Below, in pieces: positions 7,891-14,862 of a stretch of DNA of 20,126 nt (within the stretch, counting starts at the first letter, position 1; each line of letters begins with the position of its first letter). Under the pieces are notes generated by a model. The model made no database searches and was not told the DNA's origin. It saw only the letters and a list, made by a program, of their open reading frames with translations. Source of the stretch: a virus; the IMG/VR virus record IMGVR_UViG_3300011114_000861, positions 1-20,126 of that record; one strand, given 5' to 3'. Made by a program: the position numbers and the translations under genes.

Positions 7891-8576
7891 TCTATCAACC
7901 TTTGCTGACAATATTCAGTTAGTATGCGTTCTCGGTGCCATTCATCGGCTTGAGGAGTATCAGCAAATTCATGAAAGCAAGGTGTGCCCAAGGTGTAATG
8001 CAATAACTTAGCATCTGGGTTAGGCCCGTATTCATCAGGCAACCAGTTCCACTCTCTTGGCAACTCCCCAATACGATCGTCTTCTATCCAGGTAAAGCGA
8101 TGAAGTTCAGCGCCGGTAGATCGCTGGATAAAGTCAGGTGTAAGTTTCCTATTAGGATAAGTGCCGCAATTCCATAGAATAACACTAGACCAATTTTTTC
8201 TCGGGTAATTTTCATTTTTTGCACCTAAATATTTTTCTGTCATCCGGGTTTGATAATCATGTTTGACCACTTGCACATCTTTGCTGTATTCACGTAGGGC
8301 CCATAACTTTGAAATGTCATCTCTCAAGATCATGTCGCCATCGATAAAGATGGCATGACCTACATAGTTCATTAGATATGGCACTAGGAAACGTGTGTAG
8401 ATAAAGTGATTTGATCCGTCGGTGTGTGTTTCACTATAGTCTTGAAACAAGTTCAAGGCCACTGGCACAATGCTCACAGGGCAAGTTGCATGTCTGATGA
8501 TCGAATTCACACAGGTGTGATAAGCAATGGCTTCTCGAGGATCATACCCAATAAAGATTGGTATAATGTCTTTCAT
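7887..8576 (-). CDS. GT8-like glycosyltransferase
   Basis: A 229-residue protein starting MKDIIPIFIGYDPREAIAYH, the usual N-terminus of GT8/LgtC-like enzymes that bind the nucleotide-sugar. The metal-binding DGD is at 79-81 in AIFIDGDMILRDD. An asparagine-containing acceptor segment (SSVILWNCGTYPNR) and C-terminal LLHYTLGTPCFHEF follow; the latter corresponds to the HxxG-type metal site of GT8. These features make it the clearest glycosyltransferase in the window. It should act in the cytoplasm on a phage- or host-derived glycan. ATG 8576 overlaps the upstream stop (ATGA) and its own stop overlaps the next start (ATGA), so it is coupled to the activating enzyme before it and to the capsule-like gene after it. 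Confidence 0.83.
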   Translation of the reverse strand: MKDIIPIFIGYDPREAIAYHTCVNSIIRHATCPVSIVPVALNLFQDYSETHTDGSNHFIYTRFLVPYLMNYVGHAIFIDGDMILRDDISKLWALREYSKDVQVVKHDYQTRMTEKYLGAKNENYPRKNWSSVILWNCGTYPNRKLTPDFIQRSTGAELHRFTWIEDDRIGELPREWNWLPDEYGPNPDAKLLHYTLGTPCFHEFADTPQADEWHRERILTEYCQQRLIE

Positions 8577-9331
8577 CGACGTTCGATGTCCTCTTCCACA
8601 CAATTTTCGCCGTATTGAATTTCAATCAACTTCAAAGGATTGTCAGTTTCATTGCACAATTGATGCCATTCATTGAGTCGGATCCAGGTCGACTGATGCT
8701 TTGAGGGACTGGCCATCAAGTCATATTCTGTACTATGCGGGTCAACTGTGTACACCGTGGCTTCACCTTCTGCTACAAACCAAAACTCTGCACGTTGGTC
8801 ATGGCGTTGCATACTAAGGCATGTTTTGGGATTGACTGTGAGTTCTTTTAACTTGACGTGATTTCCTACTTCGTGTAGCACACGATAGTAACCCCAAGCA
8901 CGTTCTGTCCGGGGTTTCTTCCAGTCTTCAAGTATCCACGAACTAGAGTTGGCTTTGTCCTCGCCGCCTACACCAAACACAAACTCTACATCATCAAATA
9001 TCATTTCTGGAATATTTTCTGCCGTGCGATCTCCGCCATTGGCAAAAATAATTTCATCATTGGGATATTTTTGTTTAACCTGCCGAATAGCATCGCAGGC
9101 TGTGCCATCTGTATCGTCAAATTCAATCACTTCGCCAACCATATGCAGATTGTCTAGTATAGTCATACGTTCACGCCAAGACATAAACGGACGATCTTTT
9201 TTGCGTGTAAGCCAAGCATCTGAGTTCAATGCCACGACCACATGATCGCCCAGATGGTCGGCGTGATTGAGATAGGAAATATGCCCGGAGTGAAGTGGGT
9301 CGAACCCGCCTGAAACAATTACGATTTTCAT
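8573..9331 (-). CDS. Nucleotidyltransferase-cupin fusion (sugar activation)
   Basis: A 252-residue two-domain protein. Residues 1-135 are a cytidylyltransferase-like domain: SGGFDPLHSGH (7-17) carries the HxGH signature, WRERMTIL (52-59) follows, and NSSSWIL (128-134) matches the C-terminal nucleotide loop. This resembles the adenylyl/cytidylyl domain of HldE/RfaE or TagD. Residues 145-245 resemble the cupin of type II mannose-6-phosphate isomerase/ManC: WGYYRVLHE, then LSMQRHDQRAEFWFVAEGEATV (about 172-193) with the metal-ligand region QRH, then WHQLCN. The protein probably makes an NDP-activated sugar or polyol for the downstream glycosyltransferases, but which one is open. I start at ATG 9331; a frame extends upstream without a good start. 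There is an 8-base gap to the gene before. Confidence 0.8.
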   Translation of the reverse strand: MKIVIVSGGFDPLHSGHISYLNHADHLGDHVVVALNSDAWLTRKKDRPFMSWRERMTILDNLHMVGEVIEFDDTDGTACDAIRQVKQKYPNDEIIFANGGDRTAENIPEMIFDDVEFVFGVGGEDKANSSSWILEDWKKPRTERAWGYYRVLHEVGNHVKLKELTVNPKTCLSMQRHDQRAEFWFVAEGEATVYTVDPHSTEYDLMASPSKHQSTWIRLNEWHQLCNETDNPLKLIEIQYGENCVEEDIERR

Positions 9332-9339
9332 GCAGGTAT

Positions 9340-9792
9340 TTACACCTGGATATCTTCCATGCCCGCAGTTCTTAGCCGCACCACATGTCCTGACATCCAG
9401 GATTTGGAGTCTAGGCCTTTCATGACTCCTAGCCAACGATTACGGAGATAGGCCACTTCGTTAATGATGGTTTCATAATCAATCACTTCATCTTCGCCAT
9501 CCACGTATTTTTCAGCATCTCTAGATGTAAGAGCACGGGCATAATTTTCAAGATATTTTTGAAAGTGCTTTCTGCGTATTTTTCTCAATTGTATGTTGAG
9601 GTAATTGAGTACTGCTTCAATCTCTTGCAGTTGATTGAATCTATGTTCGGTTATTCCAGGCAAGGCTGTGATATTTTTTTCTACTATGCCAGAGATTTTA
9701 CAGTCTCGTTTGGCATCTTCAAGTTCGCGCTCGTAGTGACTGATAAAATCTGGAACTGCGGCAAGACTGGCAACTATTCTACTGTACCACAT
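9340..9792 (-). CDS. uvsY: UvsY-like recombination mediator
   Basis: A 150-residue, charge-rich, helical protein. In T4, UvsY (about 137 residues) helps load UvsX onto single-stranded DNA coated by gp32. Here size, helical character and position in the same operon as uvsX and gp32 agree with that role. The basic stretch LRKIRRKHFQKYLE (about 70-83) would suit DNA contact, and the C-terminal segment contains YLRNRWLGVMKGLDSKSW. I call it from these features rather than from a diagnostic catalytic motif, so an unrelated helical protein is the main alternative. ATG 9792 is preceded by AAAGAG and is only 2 bases from the stop of the previous gene. Its base composition is close to that of uvsX, unlike the A+T-rich genes upstream. 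Confidence 0.6.
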   Translation of the reverse strand: MWYSRIVASLAAVPDFISHYERELEDAKRDCKISGIVEKNITALPGITEHRFNQLQEIEAVLNYLNIQLRKIRRKHFQKYLENYARALTSRDAEKYVDGEDEVIDYETIINEVAYLRNRWLGVMKGLDSKSWMSGHVVRLRTAGMEDIQV

Positions 9793-9794
9793 GA

Positions 9795-10379
9795 TTATGA
9801 CTCTTTAAAATATTGTTGTAACTGTAATAAAATATCGCAGTGAGATGTTTCAAACACATGCTTGGTGAGTGTTTTTTGTTTCAGCAAGTTTGTCAAGATT
9901 GGTTTTTGGCAAGATAAACGCCAGATTCCATTGTTGTACAAAACATTTGTTCGCACATCTTTCCAAGTATTGCCTTGTGCATTATATGCATTTTTTTGTT
10001 GTTCTGTCAAGTGATAGGTGGTGAGACTATATTGCCTCAAAAAATCAGGTAGCAGTTTTACCTGATTTATTTCTATCCAGTTAATGTGTACACACTGATT
10101 GGCAATAATTTGATTGTCAATGACTTTGGTATCTTGTGCTTGTTTGTTGATATAATGCAATTCTACATTTAATGCTGAACTGTTGATTTTTAAATTTTCA
10201 AAATGTAATTCATTGTGTTCAATCAATGTATTTTGCCAATGAATACAATTATCTATTATGAGTTTGACATGAGGATATCTTGTGTCTACAGGTACTCCTG
10301 TCAAACTCATTTTGATTGTGTGAGATTCTGACTCGGCTATTAGATACTGAATTTCTGGTATAGAATCAATGAGTGCCAA
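9795..10379 (-). CDS. Unrecognised protein, possibly beta-sandwich ligand-binding
   Basis: A 194-residue protein with no motif I can name. Residues about 20-110 alternate beta-like strands (HTIKMSLTGVPVDTRYPHVK, LNVELHYINKQAQDTKVIDN), a pattern that resembles carbohydrate-binding beta-sandwich modules. That is a weak structural guess. No signal peptide or cysteine pattern is visible. The start is TTG 10379: a strong GAGGAG site (10387-10392) sits 7 bases upstream, and the first in-frame ATG would remove 23 residues. It overlaps the preceding radical SAM gene by 14 bases. Like that gene it is A+T-rich, suggesting they arrived together and may act together. Confidence 0.6.
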   Translation of the reverse strand: MALIDSIPEIQYLIAESESHTIKMSLTGVPVDTRYPHVKLIIDNCIHWQNTLIEHNELHFENLKINSSALNVELHYINKQAQDTKVIDNQIIANQCVHINWIEINQVKLLPDFLRQYSLTTYHLTEQQKNAYNAQGNTWKDVRTNVLYNNGIWRLSCQKPILTNLLKQKTLTKHVFETSHCDILLQLQQYFKES

Positions 10380-11877
10380 CTGCTGACTCCTCGAGTGCCG
10401 ATAACATATTGTTGTAAATTGAATTTAGAACAATTAGGTCTTCTCTTGCAAAAGCCACCGGAATGCCCAGAGCGTCACAAAATTCCTGAGCAATAATTCT
10501 TCTTCTTACTCTTTCTCGGAGAGTGAGAGTAGAATTTTTGAGCCATATCCAGTCATAAGGATTGTCAGATGTGTACTCAAAGTCGTTCAAACGATAATGC
10601 TGGGCATCATCAAACATCAAAGTATACCCTAATCTAATATTGCTTATAGTTCCATCAAAGAAATATCTTTGCAATTTTTTCAATAAATCTAATGTTGACA
10701 AGAAATCTTGCCAGGTTTCATTATAGAATCCTATTAAAAAAAGCAAATTACAATCAATATTATATTGATGAAATTTTGTTATTTCATACAACAAATCTTC
10801 TACAGTAGTATTTTTTTTCATTTCTGCCAGCACCCTATTACTACCGCTTTCGGCACCAATAGTTAGTCCGTGAGCACCCGACAATTTAAGCAATTGAAAA
10901 TCATCATTGGTCATTTGATTTTGAGTCCGGCATATATAATTACCATGCCATTTAATTTGATTTTGCGGATTAGTTTGATTGTACTCTGCTAAAATTCTAA
11001 CAAAATTTTTAAATTCTTTCAAAGATCCATTGGTCAAACTGTCTGTAAATTGAAATTTATATATTCCATATTTTTTGCTCAAATAGATTACTTCGTTGGC
11101 AATTTTGATTCCAGTTTTGAAATAATACTGTGAATAGTTACTGTGTTCTGAGCAAAAGACACATTGACGAATGCAACCTTTGGAACCTTGAACCAATAAC
11201 TTTTTTTCATTATTAGTAAAAAGATATTGATCTAATTTGTAATCATCAAAACTAGGAACGTAGTCATAATCAAATTTGGTTTCGTTGGAAATCAAAGAAC
11301 TCAAATAGTTATCAGAACTTCTTAGAACATTTACTAATTCTTGTTCTCCATCGTTAACAATAGCAAAGTCTGTTAATTTCTTAGATAACATAAAATTAGC
11401 AAAACTAGTTTTCTTTTCAAAATAATTTAAACTAGATATTGAATACAGTCCTTTTGGCGGCTGTGTACAACCCATGCCTCCAATAATAATTTTACATTCA
11501 AATTTTGAATTTTTAATTTTCTGGCAAAGAAAGTAACAAAATCTCTGTTGCCATAGACTAAAAACACTCAAAGCCAAAAACCGTGGATTAAATTCTTCCA
11601 ATAGGTTTAAGAATTCATTGATTGCCTGATTCAGTTGAAATTTATGTTGCTCACTTACCTTGTTATAATCCACATGATTGGGCAAACTGTTTCCCCACTC
11701 AAGATAAGTCTCATAATGTCCCTTGAAAATTTTTTGTAAGCAATGCAGTGAAAAATCCAGTGTTCGACAAGTAAATCCTTGCTTTTCTACTGCTGATTTT
11801 AATAAGGCTGGTGCTATAGGAGGTTCATTCAAATAATTTGGTGGTAGTGTGGCCAATAATAAATCCAATTGATTCAT
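10366..11877 (-). CDS. Radical SAM protein with B12-binding-like N-terminal domain
   Basis: A 503-residue enzyme. The N-terminal part (about 1-140) has the opening of B12-binding radical SAM proteins (LPPNYLNEPPIAPALLKSAV, then a Rossmann-like IIIGGMG at 130-136), but no DxHxxG cobalamin-histidine motif, so cobalamin may be bound base-off or not at all. The radical SAM cluster is C235, C239 and C242 in GSKGCIRQCVFCSEHS. Downstream, LTIGAESGSNRVL and LLFLIGFYNET match the later strands of the barrel. It would use S-adenosylmethionine and a [4Fe-4S] cluster for a radical reaction on an unknown substrate. It is strikingly A+T-rich: 10741-10800 has 12 G+C in 60. ATG 11877 overlaps the previous stop by one base (TAATG). 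Confidence 0.82.
   Translation of the reverse strand: MNQLDLLLATLPPNYLNEPPIAPALLKSAVEKQGFTCRTLDFSLHCLQKIFKGHYETYLEWGNSLPNHVDYNKVSEQHKFQLNQAINEFLNLLEEFNPRFLALSVFSLWQQRFCYFLCQKIKNSKFECKIIIGGMGCTQPPKGLYSISSLNYFEKKTSFANFMLSKKLTDFAIVNDGEQELVNVLRSSDNYLSSLISNETKFDYDYVPSFDDYKLDQYLFTNNEKKLLVQGSKGCIRQCVFCSEHSNYSQYYFKTGIKIANEVIYLSKKYGIYKFQFTDSLTNGSLKEFKNFVRILAEYNQTNPQNQIKWHGNYICRTQNQMTNDDFQLLKLSGAHGLTIGAESGSNRVLAEMKKNTTVEDLLYEITKFHQYNIDCNLLFLIGFYNETWQDFLSTLDLLKKLQRYFFDGTISNIRLGYTLMFDDAQHYRLNDFEYTSDNPYDWIWLKNSTLTLRERVRRRIIAQEFCDALGIPVAFAREDLIVLNSIYNNMLSALEESAVGTH
10387..10392 (-). promoter_or_regulatory. Ribosome binding site deciding a TTG start
   Basis: The minus strand reads GAGGAG, complementary to the 3' end of 16S rRNA, with 7 bases before TTG 10379. 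No other start in that frame is as well placed. It lies inside the end of the upstream radical SAM gene, so translation of the two genes is likely coupled. Confidence 0.55.
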
Positions 11878-12134
11878 TAATTTTCCCAGTCTTCTTCCTC
11901 TTCGTACTCATCTTCGTCGTACTCATCTTCCTCATAGTCCTTGTCATTGTCAAGGTACGTGGTCAAAGCACGTTTGATGTCACCGTCGCCTTTGAAGGCG
12001 TTTCTAATATCTTCCACGTCCGAATCATTGTCCATCAAGATCTGTATCACAGTTTCTGCGGCTTCCGCACGGTCCACTGTGTTTACAAAACGCTTGAGTT
12101 CAGACCATATTTCACTTGCTATTGTTTCACTCAT
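11877..12134 (-). CDS. Small acidic protein adjacent to uvsX
   Basis: An 85-residue protein. The first 60 residues look helical (SEIWSELKRFVNTVDRAEA, then DIRNAFKGDGDIKRALTTYL). The last 22 are almost entirely Asp, Glu and Tyr, encoded partly by a 15-base tandem repeat. Highly acidic C-termini in phage replication proteins often bind partners or mimic DNA; T4 gp32 is an example. Its position directly after uvsX, with an 8-base overlap, suggests a role around recombination. That is inference, as I recognise no family domain. It ends where the radical SAM gene starts (TAATG). Its composition is nearer to uvsX than to the A+T-rich gene downstream. Confidence 0.75.
   Translation of the reverse strand: MSETIASEIWSELKRFVNTVDRAEAAETVIQILMDNDSDVEDIRNAFKGDGDIKRALTTYLDNDKDYEEDEYDEDEYEEEEDWEN
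11902..11931. repeat. 15-base tandem repeat in acidic tail (2 copies)
   Basis: Two adjacent 15-base units (TCGTACTCATCTTCG, then the same ending in C) match at 14 of 15 positions. On the coding strand they give repeated Asp/Glu/Tyr units in the tail of the small acidic protein. The unit is a multiple of three, so copy number could change the length of the acidic tail without a frameshift. Confidence 0.7.
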
Positions 12135-13185
12135 CTGGTGTTTCCTCCTGGGTACTTACCTCTTCTTTGCGTCGACCAAACTCTGACATCACAATGTCAA
12201 GCACACCACCTTCGTTTGACTCCCAGGCTTTGCGGAAGTGTTTGAGAATTTCACCGTCTAGTGTAGTGTAAGCCAAACGATTGCCGTCCTTTTTCAAGAA
12301 GCCTTTCTTTTCAGCCAAGTCCACCAAGCCTGAGTAAGGATTCATGCCTGTTTCGTAAGGAATCTTGACCTGCACACCTTCAAAGGGTTTGGCATAACGT
12401 GTTTTCATTACCTTGCAGGCTGAGCGAATACCCATGACGTCTGACACTTTGTTGCCGTCCTCGTCCTCTTTGAGTTTGAGTTTCTTCATAGCAACAACAA
12501 TACTACTGGCGTAAATAAAACCTTGACCGCCGGAGATCTTGTCATCAGGATCAAACATATCCTGGCTGGCATAGGTGTGATTGGTACATACCAAGCCCAC
12601 GTTGTAACTGCCAAACATGTTGACACAGTTGCGAACTAATGCAGTGAGTGCCTTGGGCTTCCTACCCAGGTCGCCTTTCATTTCACCTGCATCAAACTGA
12701 TTAACATCTGTGGGGGTAAGCAACATGCCCAATGAATCAATCACAAACAACACTTTGGGGCGTTCTCCATCTGCTAGGCCCTTGTAGTCACTCATAAATG
12801 TAGAAATAGTTTTGGCCACATCATCAATCATGGCCATGCTTAGTTTTAATAACTTTGATTCTGATGTATCAACTCCTAACGCTTTGAGCCAATCTTCGTC
12901 AAGAGCGTTTTCAGTATCAATCAACACCACAAAGATGCCTTGTTCTTGTGCGTTCTTGATAATGTTGCCTGAACAGATATAACTTTTACCTGCTCCTGAT
13001 TCACCGGCAAACACAGTTACCTTTCCCAAGGGAATACCTCGGTTAAAGTCTCCTGAAATTAGGTAGTTCAAGGCATAGTTGCCTGTGGAGATCCAGTCTG
13101 TGGGATCATTGAATCCGATTGACAAGCCGTCAATGCTTTTGGTGATTTCCTTGCGGAACTTGCTTACGTCAAATGGTTTTGCCAT
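12127..13185 (-). CDS. uvsX: UvsX, RecA-like recombinase
   Basis: A 352-residue RecA-family ATPase. Walker A is GESGAGKS (61-68). Walker B is the VLFVID region (145-150), followed by SLGMLLTP. The loop after LVCTNHTYASQDMFDPDD and the SGGQGFIYASS segment fit the DNA-binding L2 region and core end of UvsX/RecA. T4 UvsX (about 390 residues) forms filaments on single-stranded DNA and drives strand exchange, with UvsY and gp32 as partners; all three are present here. The C-terminus is acidic (EVSTQEETPDE). ATG 13185 has an AAGGA site (13194-13198) 8 bases upstream. It overlaps the radical SAM gene before it by 17 bases and the small acidic gene after it by 8. Confidence 0.93.
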   Translation of the reverse strand: MAKPFDVSKFRKEITKSIDGLSIGFNDPTDWISTGNYALNYLISGDFNRGIPLGKVTVFAGESGAGKSYICSGNIIKNAQEQGIFVVLIDTENALDEDWLKALGVDTSESKLLKLSMAMIDDVAKTISTFMSDYKGLADGERPKVLFVIDSLGMLLTPTDVNQFDAGEMKGDLGRKPKALTALVRNCVNMFGSYNVGLVCTNHTYASQDMFDPDDKISGGQGFIYASSIVVAMKKLKLKEDEDGNKVSDVMGIRSACKVMKTRYAKPFEGVQVKIPYETGMNPYSGLVDLAEKKGFLKKDGNRLAYTTLDGEILKHFRKAWESNEGGVLDIVMSEFGRRKEEVSTQEETPDE

Positions 13186-14320
13186 AGTTTATGTCCTTAT
13201 ATAAATCTTTAAAAATTGTCTTGCTATCTACGCCCCTACGTCGATCCAATTCTGATAACCGATCAATGGACTGTTGAATATTTTTTCCAAATGGAGTATC
13301 AATATAGTGTAGCAAATTTTGATAACTGTCTTCAAGAAGATAACCTGGTTTTTGGCTGATCCTATCTTGTAACTTGTTCTTTACAGAGTTTAGCACACTT
13401 TCTGGTAAGTGTCTAATATTTAGGTATTCAGGATTCAACAATGCTCCAATCACAAAACTGTTGTTGTGAAATCCTAAAGATTTCAAAAAATCAACACAGT
13501 CAAATATAGAGTTGTAGTTTAATAAAAAATGCAACATGTTGAAAGAAATTTTGTGACCCAACTGCTTGATAATGGTTAGGTTATCCAAAAAATCTGTCCA
13601 CTTACCGCCATGTCGTACATACTCAAATTCTTGTGCTTGCGTTTCAACGCTGACGGTCCAATGCACATTTGAAAATTTACATATGGCCTCAAACACCCTG
13701 GTATCGACTTTGCTTAGGTTGGTGTTGATTCTAATATTGGTGTCAGGGCGCAATTTTTCCAAGAGTGTTAGATTTTCTTTCATCAACAACGGCTCACCGC
13801 CGGCCAGGTACACATGCTTGAGTTGAGACGCATGTTCGTAAATGTAATTTTTAAAATCCGTTAACTGATGTTGATTGGGTATGTCATGCTGGATTTTGAG
13901 TTCTTCGCTCCATCGACTACTAAATTCAGGACCGCAATATACGCATGCAAAATTGCAAAGGTTGGTCCAACGCACATCAACTGTTTGTAAATCAAAGCGA
14001 CCAATTTGATAAGTGTCAATTGGTGTGCTTTTCAATTCTCGTATGTAAAACACGCGGTCACTGATATGATCAAATCCTTTTTTGCCACGGTCTAGGTCGT
14101 AACAGGTATAGCAAGTTTTTACTGGCATTTGATCAACAATTTCTTGCTGTCTTTCACGATTGTTATCAACTAGAATTTGACCAATAGGTTGATCTTTGAT
14201 ATTGCCAAGCGGTCCAGTACTGCGAATACAATTTTTAACTTTACCGTCAAAATTATACATCATGCCTGTCCAGGGCATGGGACAGAAATATGGATTGGTC
14301 AACATATCACGTGGAGTCAT
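13169..14320 (-). CDS. Twitch-type radical SAM protein 1
   Basis: A 383-residue radical SAM enzyme. The cluster-binding cysteines are C122, C126 and C129 (NLCNFACVYCG), and GGEP (174-177) is the usual SAM-contact motif of strand 2. Additional cysteines at 13, 31, 70 and 73, ahead of the barrel, could hold an auxiliary cluster in the twitch/SPASM style, though at the N-terminal side. Later blocks (IRINTN and KWTDFLDNL) are shared with 14859-15824, so the two are distant paralogues. The substrate is unknown: peptide, sugar or nucleotide intermediates are all possible. ATGA overlap couples it to the SDR gene before it. It is A+T-rich (13261-13320: 17 G+C of 60) compared with uvsX. Confidence 0.83.
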   Translation of the reverse strand: MTPRDMLTNPYFCPMPWTGMMYNFDGKVKNCIRSTGPLGNIKDQPIGQILVDNNRERQQEIVDQMPVKTCYTCYDLDRGKKGFDHISDRVFYIRELKSTPIDTYQIGRFDLQTVDVRWTNLCNFACVYCGPEFSSRWSEELKIQHDIPNQHQLTDFKNYIYEHASQLKHVYLAGGEPLLMKENLTLLEKLRPDTNIRINTNLSKVDTRVFEAICKFSNVHWTVSVETQAQEFEYVRHGGKWTDFLDNLTIIKQLGHKISFNMLHFLLNYNSIFDCVDFLKSLGFHNNSFVIGALLNPEYLNIRHLPESVLNSVKNKLQDRISQKPGYLLEDSYQNLLHYIDTPFGKNIQQSIDRLSELDRRRGVDSKTIFKDLYKDINYGKTI

Positions 14321-14862
14321 TTATATGCTGGTCCTAGTGATATGTCCGGAATAATCAAATTGTTTGCGTTGGCCATTTCCAGTATTTTAATCAATACTGA
14401 CGCCCAGATGCTGACATCGGCCGCTGGTGGCACGGTTTTGTCTGCACTGGTTGCCACGTTGCCTGGTCGCACAAGGGAAATTTTGACTCCCAGCCGCTGA
14501 TGTCTTATTTGCTTTACTGCTTCCTCAAGTGCAAGTTTTTGCACACGATAGGCTGTCATGTCAAGTCCAGGCAACACACTCGTGGGATCCCGAGTCATCA
14601 TGGTGCTTATGACCAAAATGTGTTTATTGGTACCTGACCACCGTTTGGCCATTTCAAACAGTAGTTCAGTTTGAGCATAACCAACTTGAGCATTATTCAC
14701 AAATACGTCACAGGGTTCTATGACATCAGCAATCTTAGGCAAAACACGTATGTTGTGCCCGGTTCTTCTACTCAATCTTAGAACCTCGTGTCCACGACTT
14801 TCATACTCATTGCCTAGTGCCTGTCCTATTCCAGCAGTGCCACCTGTGATTGCTATTTTCAT
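14317..14862 (-). CDS. Short-chain dehydrogenase/reductase (SDR)
   Basis: A 181-residue Rossmann oxidoreductase. TGGTAGIG (6-13) is the cofactor-binding glycine motif, NNA (56-58) the structural motif, and Y105 with K109 form the catalytic YxxxK. S86 in VISTMMT is a plausible catalytic serine. RLSRR after strand 2 suggests NADPH over NADH. It is short beside typical SDRs (about 250) but carries the full core. PG in RPGNVATS follows in the expected position. ATG 14862 overlaps the preceding stop (ATGA), and its end overlaps the next start (ATGA), so it sits between two radical SAM genes. Together they suggest a radical step followed or preceded by a carbonyl/alcohol redox step on the same molecule. 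Confidence 0.86.
   Translation of the reverse strand: MKIAITGGTAGIGQALGNEYESRGHEVLRLSRRTGHNIRVLPKIADVIEPCDVFVNNAQVGYAQTELLFEMAKRWSGTNKHILVISTMMTRDPTSVLPGLDMTAYRVQKLALEEAVKQIRHQRLGVKISLVRPGNVATSADKTVPPAADVSIWASVLIKILEMANANNLIIPDISLGPAYK

Noticed and set aside
328-8576. DNA glucosylation system like that of T4
   Set aside because: No hydroxymethylcytosine-forming enzyme or T4-type DNA glucosyltransferase motif is visible; the transferases fit surface-glycan families better.
9332-9436. 35-residue N-terminal extension of the nucleotidyltransferase-cupin protein
   Set aside because: It overlaps the end of the uvsY-like gene, and the domain starts naturally at MKIVIVSGG.
11838-12245. 135-residue plus-strand frame rich in Leu/Ile/Val
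   Set aside because: It is antisense to the small acidic gene and flanking genes; hydrophobic residues arise from reading the Glu/Asp codons backwards.
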